A stretch of DNA of 64,000 bases from Schaedlerella arabinosiphila (GCF_003885045.1 NZ_RHJS01000001.1:1-64000), one strand, 5' to 3'. Positions 45,260-54,924 are shown, numbered from the stretch's first letter. The notes: generated from the sequence alone by a model not told the origin. Program-made: numbers and translations.

Positions 45260-46534
45260 ATGGCAAAAAACAAACTGCCGGAATTTACAAAGATTTTTCA
45301 TAAAGACAAGGCTGTCCTGGTTGATCCGAAGAACAGGGTATGCCTGAAGGTGAGCAGAAGGATTGCTCAGCATTTGGACAAGCCGGAGGTTCAGGAAAAA
45401 TTATATCCAATCTGGAGAGAACAGTTGGAGCTTCATAAAATAATCGAAGCGCAGCGTGAAAAAATCAATACGGCATACCTGATGGTGACAAGACAATGCA
45501 ATATGGATTGTAAATTTTGTGCAATGAATGCAAACCAGGGTATGGGCCTTGGGCAGGAGCTTAAAATTTCTGATATAAAAGAAAAGGTTGTGCCCTTTTT
45601 TCGCGAAGTGCATCCCCATAAACTGATTGTTTCCGGCGGTGAGCCATTGCTCAAAGGGAATATATCAGAGATCATTAAAACACTGCATAGAGGATTGTCC
45701 TGTCCGATTACGCTGCAAAGCAACGGGCTTTTGATTGACAAAGATATCATAGAGGGGCTTAGGGGAAACATTGCGGAAATAGATCTCAGTACCAGGCACA
45801 TGCTTGAAAATCCGGCCGGGGAATCAGCACTGCGGGATCATATCACGCTATGCCAGAAGGCAGGAATGCAAGTGGTTTTGAGTTTTATTTATGAAAAAAC
45901 AAACAGAAGAGAGCTGTACCGGGTGATTGACATTGCGGCGGAGTATGATACGGGGCTCCTCATTAATTCGGTTGCCCCGGTCGGGAGGGCAAAAGAAAAT
46001 TCAGCGATATTATCGGAATTGGACAAAATGGAAATGAACCTGGATATTGCAAAGTATACGTATGACAGGGGGTATCAGGAAAAAGCAATATCGAATTTAG
46101 AGGGCCGGCCTGTACGGGTCAGGGATTCCTGCGGCGCATATGGAAAGATACTGGCAGTTTTTCCGGAAGGAAATATATATATGTGCCAGTGTCTGGAGAA
46201 GGAAACGTACTGTTTGGGCAATCTGTTGGAAGCCGCGCCGGATCACATCCGTAAGAAGCTTTCAGCAAAACTCCATGAGAAGGAAATCAGAGAGAGCTTT
46301 TGCGTAGAAGAAAAAGTGCCGTGTAATGAATGTGAATATCGATACTTATGCGGCGGAAGGTGTCTTTTGTCAGACGGGGCAGAAGCCCCGGAATGCTTTT
46401 TTACTAAAAAAATGATAGATTATCAGCTGTTTTATATGGGGCAGCCTGGAGATAAGAGAGAAACTTTAAAAAGATACATTCGTTATTTCGAAGGAATAAA
46501 AAAAGAATATTTAATCAAAAGAGGGCTGGCATAA
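45260..46534 (+). CDS. Radical SAM/SPASM peptide maturase
   Basis: 424 aa. The N-terminal ~60 residues could be a PqqD-like peptide-recognition domain (VLVDPKNRVCLKVSRRIAQHL). The radical SAM motif is C80-x3-C84-x2-C87 in RQCNMDCKFC, followed by VSGGEPLL. The SPASM-type C-terminus has DSCGAYGKI, MCQC, CNECEYRYLCGGRC and ECF, enough to bind one or two extra iron-sulfur clusters. Such enzymes build thioether or carbon-carbon links in RiPP peptides. GAGGAGGA precedes the ATG. No precursor peptide gene is evident nearby. Confidence 0.88.
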   Translation: MAKNKLPEFTKIFHKDKAVLVDPKNRVCLKVSRRIAQHLDKPEVQEKLYPIWREQLELHKIIEAQREKINTAYLMVTRQCNMDCKFCAMNANQGMGLGQELKISDIKEKVVPFFREVHPHKLIVSGGEPLLKGNISEIIKTLHRGLSCPITLQSNGLLIDKDIIEGLRGNIAEIDLSTRHMLENPAGESALRDHITLCQKAGMQVVLSFIYEKTNRRELYRVIDIAAEYDTGLLINSVAPVGRAKENSAILSELDKMEMNLDIAKYTYDRGYQEKAISNLEGRPVRVRDSCGAYGKILAVFPEGNIYMCQCLEKETYCLGNLLEAAPDHIRKKLSAKLHEKEIRESFCVEEKVPCNECEYRYLCGGRCLLSDGAEAPECFFTKKMIDYQLFYMGQPGDKRETLKRYIRYFEGIKKEYLIKRGLA

Positions 46535-46827
46535 TCACCAGCCATAGCCCTCTGTATATAATTTGATTCTTCTCAATAATTTTCTGCACATCCGATCTTT
46601 CAGCAAATCGATTCTCCCTTCTGCTACAAGATTATAGTGAATGCCTGTTTTCCATGATGCTGTTGCTGGTAGATCAGTTGCTTATTTTTTTTAACCAGTT
46701 ATTTTTAAAAACGAAGTCCGGTCAAACATACTACCACGAACTGTAGTAAAAACACAAAAAATACCACGAATCATGGTATTTAAAACTTAAATACAGTGTA
46801 AAATAACACTACTAGGAGGTGGATTGT
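46535..46827. promoter_or_regulatory. XRE promoter region with two palindromic operators
   Basis: ACTAC-CACGAACT-GTAGT (46730-46747) and ATACCA-CGAATCA-TGGTAT (46761-46779) share the core ACCACGAA and are 31 bp apart, three helical turns. They lie just upstream of the HTH gene, as expected for self-repression. 46535-46720 holds no supported gene. Confidence 0.65.
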
Positions 46828-47145
46828 TTGAATCGAGTCTCGGAACTTAGGAAAAAAGCTAAATTGACTCAGAGAAAATTTGGTGAAATAATGCAGGTAA
46901 GTCAACAGACGATTAGTAAGTATGAGAGCAAAGATGCCAATATACCACAAGATATTCTTAAAAAGATGGCAAAGTTTTTCAATGTATCAATTGAGTATAT
47001 TCTGGAGGAAGATCAGCAGGAAAAATCCCCGATCCATAACCAAAGAGAAGAAATGTTAAAGATTTACAGAGGCTTGAATCAGTATAACAAAGACACCTGG
47101 ATGCTTTTAGGAAAACGCTTATTGGAAGGGCAAAAAGAAGATTAG
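46828..47145 (+). CDS. XRE family transcriptional regulator
   Basis: 105 aa with an N-terminal helix-turn-helix (LTQRKFGEIMQVSQQTISKYE) and a C-terminal helical dimerisation part. TTG 46828 is chosen because AGGAGGT ends 7 bases upstream; GTG 46819 lies within the site. Two palindromes upstream imply autoregulation. Its position before the secretion operon suggests it controls transfer genes or the peptide cluster, but no matching palindrome is seen at the secretion promoter. Confidence 0.85.
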   Translation: MNRVSELRKKAKLTQRKFGEIMQVSQQTISKYESKDANIPQDILKKMAKFFNVSIEYILEEDQQEKSPIHNQREEMLKIYRGLNQYNKDTWMLLGKRLLEGQKED

Positions 47146-47164
47146 GATATATAGAGGATGAAGG

Positions 47165-47204
47165 TCGGCTGCCGTATCAACTATGATGTGGCAGCCGATT
47201 TTTG
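47165..47204 (+). terminator. Terminator after the XRE gene
   Basis: TCGGCTGCC (47165-47173) pairs with GGCAGCCGA (47190-47198), followed by TTTTTG. Confidence 0.75.
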
Positions 47205-47654
47205 TCTCAGTTTTATAGTATAAAACTGATCTATAAAACGAAGAGAAAATTAGGAAGAAAAAAGGACGAGTTATGCATAAACGGTTGGTAAATACTGCTA
47301 TATGGTCTATAAATTAAGAGTACAATATAGAATCTATGTTTCTAAAATATAAAAGAAACAGATACCGTATTTTGTCAGTAGATCCGGCAAAATACGGAAA
47401 TATCAGGGAAAACAAGAGCAAGGTATGTCAATGATCATACCTTTTTTTTCTGCACTGGCAGGCAGATATTTGTCGAATTTTTCGGATTTTGCACAAAGAT
47501 GTCGTATTTTGAAAATGCAGCATGCAGAACTGTTCTTTTCTTCCCTTTTTGAAAGTTCGCGTAGCTTGCAGTTTTCTTGATTTTCGTATATGATGCATGA
47601 CAAGGATAAACACATGTGATTTATGCAAATTTCATAGAATGAGGAGGCTTACAC
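47205..47654. other. Region between XRE gene and secretion operon
   Basis: It contains a 10-bp inverted repeat CCGTATTTTG / CAAAATACGG near 47366-47398 and a plus-strand terminator-like hairpin AAGGTATG...CATACCTT with eight Ts (47420-47450). The secretion promoter is listed separately. No gene. Confidence 0.5.
47566..47594 (+). promoter_or_regulatory. Promoter of the type IV secretion operon
   Basis: TTGCAG (47566-47571) and TATGAT (47589-47594), 17-bp spacing, about 60 bp before the first gene. It is the only good promoter in front of a ~15-kb same-strand operon. Confidence 0.7.
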
Positions 47655-48026
47655 TTGAAGTTACTGTGTATAGCCGAGCGACTTGCTGCTCCTGTAAGGG
47701 ATTTGAATGGGATGCTGCTGGCAGTCGCTGCCGAATCGGAGTGGGAATTTATGAAGATCAGCCCGGGAGATGCGGGAGTATTCAATTCACTGATTTTGAA
47801 AGTGAAAGATATCGGAGCTTCCGGATACGAACTGATGCTGACGTTAGGGGTCATCGGTCTGGTATTTTCCATCATTTTTACGGCAGTGTCATTGCTGCTT
47901 ACGAGCAATGCCCAGAAGAAAGAGGAGCAGAAGAGCCATGCATTAGTCATATGTATAGCGGGGATTGTTATTTTTTCAGTATTTAGCATCATTGGTTTTT
48001 TCAAGTCAATCGGCACAGGATTATAG
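47655..48026 (+). CDS. Pilin-like small membrane protein of the T4SS (VirB2/TrbC-like)
   Basis: 123 aa with a TTG start (GAGGAGG, 7-base spacing). Two hydrophobic helices near 57-82 and 93-116 are separated by a charged loop TSNAQKKEEQ. This is the VirB2-like pilin layout. It resembles the proteins at 48452 and 59882 in its paired helices. As first gene of the operon followed by a terminator hairpin it would be made in excess, as a structural subunit should. Confidence 0.65.
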   Translation: MKLLCIAERLAAPVRDLNGMLLAVAAESEWEFMKISPGDAGVFNSLILKVKDIGASGYELMLTLGVIGLVFSIIFTAVSLLLTSNAQKKEEQKSHALVICIAGIVIFSVFSIIGFFKSIGTGL

Positions 48027-48027
48027 A

Positions 48028-48060
48028 CAAAAAGCAGGACTTTCGGTCCTGCTTTTTGTT
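48028..48060 (+). terminator. Attenuating hairpin after the first pilin-like gene
   Basis: AAAAGCAGGAC-TTTCG-GTCCTGCTTTT (48030-48056) followed by T-rich sequence. It lies inside the operon, so it probably lowers downstream transcription and favours the pilin-like product. Confidence 0.7.
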
Positions 48061-48104
48061 TTTGGGACAGAGTTTTGGAGATAAAAAAGATTGGAGGCGG
48101 TGTA

Positions 48105-48455
48105 ATGTCCAGATTAGGAGTATTTCCGATCCCAGGAGAGTTTAAGAGTGAAGATAAATGGTTCCGGTATTTTGACAGGAAACAGGCATTGGTACTTGTG
48201 ATCTGCGGAATCATGGACTACAGAGCGGTTATGACAGCAGCGGCAAAAGGGATGCTGGTGCCGGCGCTCATCCTGATGCTGTTTCTCACACTGGCAGCAA
48301 TGGGGATCGTGATGATCCGGCTTCCGGTGGACGCCCTGTTTTTGTCCGGCGGCGGCCTGACCATAGATACACTGATATTTCGGGTCTTATATCGGAAGCT
48401 GCACCGGGAGATTTATACCAAAAATTACGGAATGAAGAGCGGGGAAGAACTATGA
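48105..48455 (+). CDS. T4SS VirB3/PrgI-like inner membrane protein
   Basis: 116 aa with paired hydrophobic helices (about 27-45 and 50-72) after a short basic N-terminus, followed by LIFRVLYRKLHREIYTKN. It sits directly before pilin-like and VirB4-like genes, the usual VirB3 slot; the PrgI family is the closest match in layout. GGAGGCGGTG precedes ATG 48105. Confidence 0.65.
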   Translation: MSRLGVFPIPGEFKSEDKWFRYFDRKQALVLVICGIMDYRAVMTAAAKGMLVPALILMLFLTLAAMGIVMIRLPVDALFLSGGGLTIDTLIFRVLYRKLHREIYTKNYGMKSGEEL

Positions 48456-48841
48456 AAAAGAAGAAAAGATATGCTGCGGCATGGCTGTTTCTGTGGATAT
48501 GTATCCTGTCAGGCTGTGCTAAGGACGGAGGCGAAGAGATATTCCAGGGCGAACCAAAGGATTTGAATCCATGGACCTATGTGGAGGATACGTCAATCTC
48601 CATGAACAGCACTCTTACAAACCTTGCCGCATCTTCGGCGGAACTGGGAATCACGGTGGGCATTATGGGGATTACGTTTTCGATATTCTTTATGGTTCTG
48701 CGCATCTGTTTTACAAAAAATGCGGCGGTGCGGGAGGAAGTAAAACGGGAGGCCGTCATGAAGGGGATGATTGCGGTGATGTTATTTAGTATTCCATTCT
48801 GGCTGGGGATCTTTAAATATTTTTCTGAATTATTGGTGTAG
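48452..48841 (+). CDS. Pilin-like lipoprotein of the T4SS
   Basis: 129 aa. It has a lysine-rich start, a hydrophobic segment and lipobox LSGC with Cys at 22. Two membrane helices follow (GITVGIMGITFSIFFMVL and GMIAVMLFSIPFWLGIF) around a charged loop, like the first gene of the operon. The ATG overlaps the previous stop (ATGA), so it is translationally coupled. Either a second pilin or a surface-anchored channel part. Confidence 0.6.
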   Translation: MKKKKRYAAAWLFLWICILSGCAKDGGEEIFQGEPKDLNPWTYVEDTSISMNSTLTNLAASSAELGITVGIMGITFSIFFMVLRICFTKNAAVREEVKREAVMKGMIAVMLFSIPFWLGIFKYFSELLV

Positions 48842-48856
48842 AGAGGAAAAAAGATT

Positions 48857-49876
48857 ATGCAGATGATAACTGATTTGGTAAGGAATGTACAGATCATCGC
48901 GGCTGCGGTTATCCTGATCCTGCTGTTCTTTGCAGGGCTTGGGATCTACATGTTCAAGCTGCGGAAAAGACCGGCTGCAGAGAAGGATTGCGATTATAGT
49001 TCCTTCAATCGAAAGGACGTGACAGCATATATCAGGATTGATGATGTTACAGAAGACATGCTGGTATCTGATGGAGGAAAGCGGTTTATTGCGGCGATTA
49101 AATGCCAGGGATTTTCATTCGCAGATGCGGAGGTGGAAGAAAAGCTTCAGACAATAAGGGGATATATCACATTTTTCAATGTGCTGGATAACGATCCAAT
49201 CCAGTTCCGTCAGTCGGCCCGGGATGTAAATCTGGATGACCTGATACAGGATTACCAGGAACAGATGGCAAAAATGGAGGAGCATCGTTTTTCACTGAAT
49301 CTGGATTATACAGATGTAAAAGCAGAATCAGAAAATCCGGAGCTCTCTGCGGAAGACTATTCTATCTACTACGATAGATTAAAACAGATGCAGAGGGAGC
49401 TGGTCTCTCTGGGCTATCAGATGGAGCAGCTGAATGCACAGGTACAGTACATGCAGGCAATTTCCGGAGAAAATGCAGAAGCAAAACGGGAGGAAATCTA
49501 CATATTTGACTGGCAGTACAATGCAGTGGATTTTTCTTCCCAGAAGCTGGAGGACCAGGAAGTATATCAGCGTGCAGATGCCCAGCTCAAAGCAAAGGCA
49601 AACGCATATATCACGGCGCTGCGCAACTGCGGTGTCCATGCGAAACGGATGTCGGGGGTGGAGCTTTTGGAAGAAATCCGGAGATACACACATCCGGTAT
49701 CTGCTTCAAAAGGGACGGTAGAGGACATTGTACAGACAGCCTATGACAGTATCTGTGTCACCAGTGATTCTCTGCGGAGCCTGGAAGAAGAGTTCAACCA
49801 AAAGATCGTGGAGGAGATAGGAGAGGAATTCCAAAAAGGTTCGAAGCTTCATGGAAGGAGGCGAAAGCATGCTTGA
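48857..49876 (+). CDS. T4SS membrane protein, VirB4 N-terminal-like companion
   Basis: 339 aa. There is one transmembrane helix (about 12-32), then a cytoplasmic domain with KDVTAYIRIDDVTEDML and KRFIAAIKCQGFSF. It resembles the N-terminal non-ATPase domain of VirB4/TraE proteins, followed by coiled-coil helices (YYDRLKQMQRELVSLGYQME). It overlaps the VirB4 ATPase gene. Possibly it is an N-terminal VirB4 domain carried as a separate polypeptide. Confidence 0.6.
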   Translation: MQMITDLVRNVQIIAAAVILILLFFAGLGIYMFKLRKRPAAEKDCDYSSFNRKDVTAYIRIDDVTEDMLVSDGGKRFIAAIKCQGFSFADAEVEEKLQTIRGYITFFNVLDNDPIQFRQSARDVNLDDLIQDYQEQMAKMEEHRFSLNLDYTDVKAESENPELSAEDYSIYYDRLKQMQRELVSLGYQMEQLNAQVQYMQAISGENAEAKREEIYIFDWQYNAVDFSSQKLEDQEVYQRADAQLKAKANAYITALRNCGVHAKRMSGVELLEEIRRYTHPVSASKGTVEDIVQTAYDSICVTSDSLRSLEEEFNQKIVEEIGEEFQKGSKLHGRRRKHA

Positions 49877-52088
49877 CTGGATGATGCGGCATATAGAAAT
49901 TGCGTTTGCAGGAATCCTGATCTTACTGATCGCTGCCCTGATCATGACTGTCCTGGGATTCCGGACGATAAACGGAAGGAAAAGCGGGCTGGAAAGGGAG
50001 ATTCAGGAAGAAAGGGAAAGAAAACGGGAAAAAATCTGTGAGGCGAGGAAGGTGGCGGCGCCGGACGGGATGAATCCGAACCCTCTTTCGTATACTGTGA
50101 TTCATGATGCAGGCCACGATATTTATGTACGCAGCTTTACGGTGGACAGCCTTCCGAAGAGGACCGTATTTGCGTCCACATTTCCGGCGCTGTTCAATTT
50201 TGACCGTGCGGTCAGTTCGGTATTTATTGAGCCAATAGGGGAAGGGCGCGCGTCACATCTGCTGGACGGGCGTATCGTAGAGATTGAGACCAATATCATT
50301 ACCGCGGAAAAAAACGCGGACCGCAACCAGATCCGGAAGCTGAATGCAAAACTGCGGGATGCGGAGGAATGGGCACAGAGGATTGAGACGGGGGATAACA
50401 GCCTGTACCATGTATATTTCCTCTTTACCATTATGGCAGACAGTCTGGAGCAGCTTAACCGCAGGACGGATGCGTTTCGGAATCTGGCAAAGGAGAAGCA
50501 GATTATCATATCCTGCTGCTATTCCCTGCAGGCTGAAAGCTATCTTACCGGGATGCCCCTGATGTATCGTTATCAGGCGGCGGCCGGACCGATCCGGGCA
50601 GATGGGCTGAAACGCCATACTATGGACAAGCTGAGTGCAGCGAGTATTTTTAACCATACACAGGACAGCTTCTTTCACCCTCACGGGATCATTATCGGCA
50701 GGAACATGAGTACCGGGATGCCGGTCGCTTTCGATGTATATGAGAAAAAGCATAATGGCTATAACATGGTATTTGCCGGGATGACCGGAACCGGGAAGTC
50801 AGCCTGCATGAAGATCTTAGCATCCCGGTATATCACGAAGAACGGATACCGCTTCGTATGCATTGATTCCCAGTCCAAAGGAAACCGGGGAGAATACGCT
50901 ATGCTGGCGGACATCATGTGCGGCACGAATTATGAGATCAAGAGTAATGCCGGGAATGTCATCAACCTGTTTGATATTGACAAGGAAGAGGAATGGTCGG
51001 AGATCAGCGGGACTTATGACGTACTGCGGCTGCAGGATAAGATTGCCAATGCCAAGTCAGATCTGATGACACTCATACAGGGGAGCAAAGAACCGGCGGA
51101 GTTTTCGCTTGTTACGCATGTAGAGAGGCTTGTTACCGATATCATTGCGGAACTCTATGAAGAGCGGCAGATATTTGACAACGTGGTGGAGTCGTTATAT
51201 GAATCGGGAAAAGGACTGAAAGACGGTGTGCTGACAAGCGGAAAGGTCAAAAAGGAAATGCCGGTGCTTTCGGATTTTTACAGGAAGGCCCTGCTGAAAA
51301 ACAAAGATAATACGATTGAGGAGCATAAAAAGGCATACCGGATCATCCTGGACAGTCTCAAAGACCGGGTTCGTGAGTTATATTACTGCCCGAAATGCAT
51401 GAGATTTTTCACAAGGGAGGAGTGGAAAAAGGAAAACGGGATCTGTCCATGCAAAGGAAAAATCATCAAAATCCATGGCTCAAAATCCTATTATGACGGG
51501 CAGAGCACCATCAGGATCAATGAAAACGAAAGCTTCACGAATATTGATATTTCCCAGCTTCCGGAGTCGGAGCGGCCGATTGCCAGGCAGATTGCATTGA
51601 GTTTTCTAAACGAACAGTTTATCAAGACCAACGCGACGAACCCAAAGAAAACCCAGTGCCTGGGGGTCATTGTAGATGAGGTACACCAGAATTTTGATAT
51701 GAAATCAGCGGTTGCCAGCCTGGATTATGTGGCAAGGACTTCAAGGAAGCGTCTGGTTTCCCTCTGGACAGCTACACAGGCGCTGAAAGATTATGACTGC
51801 TGCAGGGAAACAGAAGCACTATTGAAACAGTCGGCGGCAAAATTTGTATTTAAGCAGTCCTATTCCGACCGTAAGTGGGTACAGGAGGCGCTGAACCTGA
51901 CAAATGGCCAGACAGATCGGGTTCTGGAGCTCGGCGGAGATCCCGAGGATGATTCCGGCAGCCGCAAAGGGGAGGTCTGCATCGTAGACAATGGAAAGGT
52001 CTGTTTCTGCAAGATTGATTATCTGCAGTCAGCGGAGGCTGTATTTGTGGAGACAGATCCGCGGATTATCCAGGACATGTATGCATAG
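49869..52088 (+). CDS. virB4: VirB4-like T4SS ATPase with zinc-ribbon-like insert
   Basis: 739 aa. One N-terminal membrane helix (12-33), Walker A GMTGTGKSA near 303-311, Walker B LGVIVDEVH near 598-606, and the downstream VirB4 motif SLWTATQALKDYD. Unusually, about residues 504-528 hold YYCPKCMRFF...GICPCKG, a four-Cys cluster that may bind zinc, between the Walker motifs. The ATPase energises pilus assembly and transfer. ATG 49869 has AAGGAGG 7 bases upstream; the earlier in-frame ATG is inside that site. Confidence 0.9.
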   Translation: MLDWMMRHIEIAFAGILILLIAALIMTVLGFRTINGRKSGLEREIQEERERKREKICEARKVAAPDGMNPNPLSYTVIHDAGHDIYVRSFTVDSLPKRTVFASTFPALFNFDRAVSSVFIEPIGEGRASHLLDGRIVEIETNIITAEKNADRNQIRKLNAKLRDAEEWAQRIETGDNSLYHVYFLFTIMADSLEQLNRRTDAFRNLAKEKQIIISCCYSLQAESYLTGMPLMYRYQAAAGPIRADGLKRHTMDKLSAASIFNHTQDSFFHPHGIIIGRNMSTGMPVAFDVYEKKHNGYNMVFAGMTGTGKSACMKILASRYITKNGYRFVCIDSQSKGNRGEYAMLADIMCGTNYEIKSNAGNVINLFDIDKEEEWSEISGTYDVLRLQDKIANAKSDLMTLIQGSKEPAEFSLVTHVERLVTDIIAELYEERQIFDNVVESLYESGKGLKDGVLTSGKVKKEMPVLSDFYRKALLKNKDNTIEEHKKAYRIILDSLKDRVRELYYCPKCMRFFTREEWKKENGICPCKGKIIKIHGSKSYYDGQSTIRINENESFTNIDISQLPESERPIARQIALSFLNEQFIKTNATNPKKTQCLGVIVDEVHQNFDMKSAVASLDYVARTSRKRLVSLWTATQALKDYDCCRETEALLKQSAAKFVFKQSYSDRKWVQEALNLTNGQTDRVLELGGDPEDDSGSRKGEVCIVDNGKVCFCKIDYLQSAEAVFVETDPRIIQDMYA

Positions 52089-52098
52089 GGAGAGCTTT

Positions 52099-54915
52099 AT
52101 GGAACGGAAGAGAAAGGGTAGAAAAATTATAAGCATTGCCGTGCTTTACATCGTAATTATATTTTTGGGAAGCTCGGTGATTTATGCGGCAGAGATATCA
52201 GATGATCTGACAAATGAAGTGAAGGAAGAGAACGAAAGCCGCTTTTCCAAAGGCTCGCCCTGGCTGGATCATGCGGATGACTCAATCTATTCGAATACCG
52301 TAGATACGATGGAGGAAGAGCAGGAGATCGAACCGGATGATCCGGGCTCGGTAGAAAAATATCTGTCAGAACTTATAAGGAACGCTGCCAGCAGTCTGAT
52401 CGCACTTTTGGAAGAGAATCTGGGGGCGGGGTTTGACCGTATCATCTATGGGCGTGTCGGGAGCGGAAGGCCAAATTCTGTCAATATATATGGTTTTGAA
52501 CTGCGCTCCGGAAACCCCTATGGTGTAACCGCTTCCGTATGTTACGGACTGGTACGGAGTCAGGCGTTCGTATTCCTGGGGATCAGTTTTGTATTTCTCC
52601 TGGCGAAAAGTGCATGGACGGGGCAGACGGCACAAAGCCGGGAGCAGGTCAAGTCCGGACTTTATACGACGGCTATGAAGTTTTCTATGCTGACGCTTAT
52701 GCCGTATCTGTTCGATGTGGCGCTGTATGTGCGAGATGTGGCACTGTTCGGAATAAAGGAAATGACCGGCCGGATGATCACAGGGGGTGCTACGCTTTCC
52801 CTGTCCGGCGCATTTCTCGTGAATGCGGAGCGGACCGGAAGATTTATAGATTCTTTGATGTATCTTGGGACAGTACTCCTGACGCTCTACTTTGCGTTTG
52901 TCTATGTGGCGACAGCGATTGACCTTTTGATCTGCTTTGTAGCATTTCCCGTCATGTGTATGCTGCACACGCCGAAAAAGGATCTGCTGGGCGGCTGGGT
53001 GATGGGGGTATTTTCAGATATATTGACCCCGGTGCTGGACGCGGTGCTCTTATTGGTGCCGCTCCTGACAAGCCTGATGCTGTCAGACGTGATCAGGGGA
53101 ATCGCAATCATACAGATGATGATGTGTATGCTGATCATCCCTTCCAGGAATCGGATCAAGATGCTGTTGGGCGTCCAGAATAATGAACGGGGCGGGCTTC
53201 TGGGCGTAATGGCGTTGGCTGCTCTGGGAAGGGCAGCTGCCAGAAAAGTGAAAGGCGCAGTAGGGCGCCTGTCGGAGATCCATTCGGATATGCAGAAGAG
53301 CAGGATGCATAAAGGGCTGGCAGATGTGGATGAAGAGGAACGGGAATCTCTGCTGAGCGGATACAGCCAGGACGGGGGGATGCCAGGGAAAGCACTGGGG
53401 CAGGAGAGCGCCGCGGTGCCTTCAGGCAGGGAGCAGCCGCCGGAAGAACCGGATTCTTCCTATATAGAACAGGCTGGAAGCCGTTCCTTTGAAGAATGGT
53501 ATGAAGATGGAGGTCCGGATGAGATTCCGGGACAGGATTTCTCAAAAGATACAGATTTGGAAATGAACAGCGAAGCAGGGGATGATATATACAGGGGCGC
53601 AGCAAGGGCAGAGGCTGACGGAGAATCTCTGGAACAGGAACGGCCATATGCGGAGGGCGGTATAGAAGATGAAGTACCGGCACAACCGCCGACAAGGAAT
53701 GAGATCTTACGCAATCTGGATCATGCCATGGAACAGAAACAGGATATGATTGACGGGCTGCGCGCACAGAAAATGCAGTATCAAAAAGAGGAGAAGCAGA
53801 AGGCAAGACAGATGCTGGATTACGAAAGAGGCTCTGATGAATACCGTGAACTGGAGCGTCAGCGGGCAAATGCGGCAATCCATGCTGCCGGAACGGAACA
53901 AAAGATTGCGGGGCAGATGCAGGATATGAACCGGCTGAAAAGCCAGTCAAAGGCGATACGGGGCGGTCAGTCAGGTCCGATCCCGGACGAGTTTGATGAA
54001 AAGCGGGCGGATATCATCTGTAAACAGGCAAATATTAACAATTTTGAGCAGCCGGAGTTTCGCAGCCACCTCTCCAATGCACAGATGCAGAAATTGTATC
54101 GAAAACGGGCCGCTGTCTCATTTGCCAGGAGTACGGCATCTGCCGCAGGCGGGGCGGCCGGAAGCATGGTTGTGGGCGGGGCAGGTATGTTTATGCAGCC
54201 GTCAACAGCAGTCATGATGGCCGCCGCAGGGGACTTAGGCGGATCAGCCTTTGGAAGCGGTACGGCAGGAGTCGGTATGGCTGCGGTGCAGGCGGTCAAA
54301 CCGGTTGCCGGCCGTGGTGCAGAACACGTTTTAAAAACGGGAAAAACCATATATAACGCAGGAGTAAAGGGCCGGATTGCGGAGGCAGCGGCACGCGCTG
54401 ATCCAGGAATTGCAACTGCCCCTCCTGTCTCTGGACAAGGCTCTTTGGAAATCCCCATGCAGCGAACAGTTCGGAAAGTAAAAACGGAAGAAACAGAAAC
54501 CATCCTGACCGGAAGAAACAGTGTAAAAAACGGGGCTATAGGACAGGAAGCAATGACTTGGGAACAGATGCAGGCAGATGTCGAGAAGGACAGTGTGCAG
54601 GCGTTGAGAAAAGTGATCACATCCTCCGGCGGCTTCCAGTCAAGTGCAGCCATACTGGCATTGGAACGCGCCAATGTGGAGACTGAAAAATATCTGGCCT
54701 CGGTGAGGGAAACACAGGGAATCCGCCTTACACAGAAACAGGAGCGCGCAAAGCGGATCGAACTGCAGACAGAATACATGACAGAGGAAGTACTGAAAAG
54801 GCTCAGTTATCAGACAGATTATGAGAAAGGTACTGAGAAATTTGAATCCGCACGGAAGCTGATTCGGGAGAAAATACATGCCATTGTGGAAAAACAGAAC
54901 AAGGATATATTCTAG
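52099..54915 (+). CDS. VirB6-like polytopic T4SS protein with long cytoplasmic tail
   Basis: 938 aa. It has an N-terminal signal-like helix (9-30) and an acidic extracytoplasmic stretch. Five or more membrane helices lie between about 145 and 370, in VirB6/TrbL style. The tail (about 400-938) is highly charged with coiled coil (MEQKQDMIDGLRAQKMQYQK), an Ala/Gly-rich part and helical end. Extended VirB6 proteins occur in Gram-positive conjugation systems. The tail may organise the relaxosome or coupling ATPase. It starts 10 bp after the virB4 stop. Confidence 0.75.
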   Translation: MERKRKGRKIISIAVLYIVIIFLGSSVIYAAEISDDLTNEVKEENESRFSKGSPWLDHADDSIYSNTVDTMEEEQEIEPDDPGSVEKYLSELIRNAASSLIALLEENLGAGFDRIIYGRVGSGRPNSVNIYGFELRSGNPYGVTASVCYGLVRSQAFVFLGISFVFLLAKSAWTGQTAQSREQVKSGLYTTAMKFSMLTLMPYLFDVALYVRDVALFGIKEMTGRMITGGATLSLSGAFLVNAERTGRFIDSLMYLGTVLLTLYFAFVYVATAIDLLICFVAFPVMCMLHTPKKDLLGGWVMGVFSDILTPVLDAVLLLVPLLTSLMLSDVIRGIAIIQMMMCMLIIPSRNRIKMLLGVQNNERGGLLGVMALAALGRAAARKVKGAVGRLSEIHSDMQKSRMHKGLADVDEEERESLLSGYSQDGGMPGKALGQESAAVPSGREQPPEEPDSSYIEQAGSRSFEEWYEDGGPDEIPGQDFSKDTDLEMNSEAGDDIYRGAARAEADGESLEQERPYAEGGIEDEVPAQPPTRNEILRNLDHAMEQKQDMIDGLRAQKMQYQKEEKQKARQMLDYERGSDEYRELERQRANAAIHAAGTEQKIAGQMQDMNRLKSQSKAIRGGQSGPIPDEFDEKRADIICKQANINNFEQPEFRSHLSNAQMQKLYRKRAAVSFARSTASAAGGAAGSMVVGGAGMFMQPSTAVMMAAAGDLGGSAFGSGTAGVGMAAVQAVKPVAGRGAEHVLKTGKTIYNAGVKGRIAEAAARADPGIATAPPVSGQGSLEIPMQRTVRKVKTEETETILTGRNSVKNGAIGQEAMTWEQMQADVEKDSVQALRKVITSSGGFQSSAAILALERANVETEKYLASVRETQGIRLTQKQERAKRIELQTEYMTEEVLKRLSYQTDYEKGTEKFESARKLIREKIHAIVEKQNKDIF

Positions 54916-54924
54916 GAGGGACAT

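Noticed and set aside
46575..46680. Minus-strand frame ending MCRKLLRRIKLYTEGYGW near the radical SAM gene, considered as a RiPP precursor
   Set aside because: The short ATG version has no ribosome site, lies on the opposite strand, and the longer frame has a stop and no start. Core-like residues alone are not enough.
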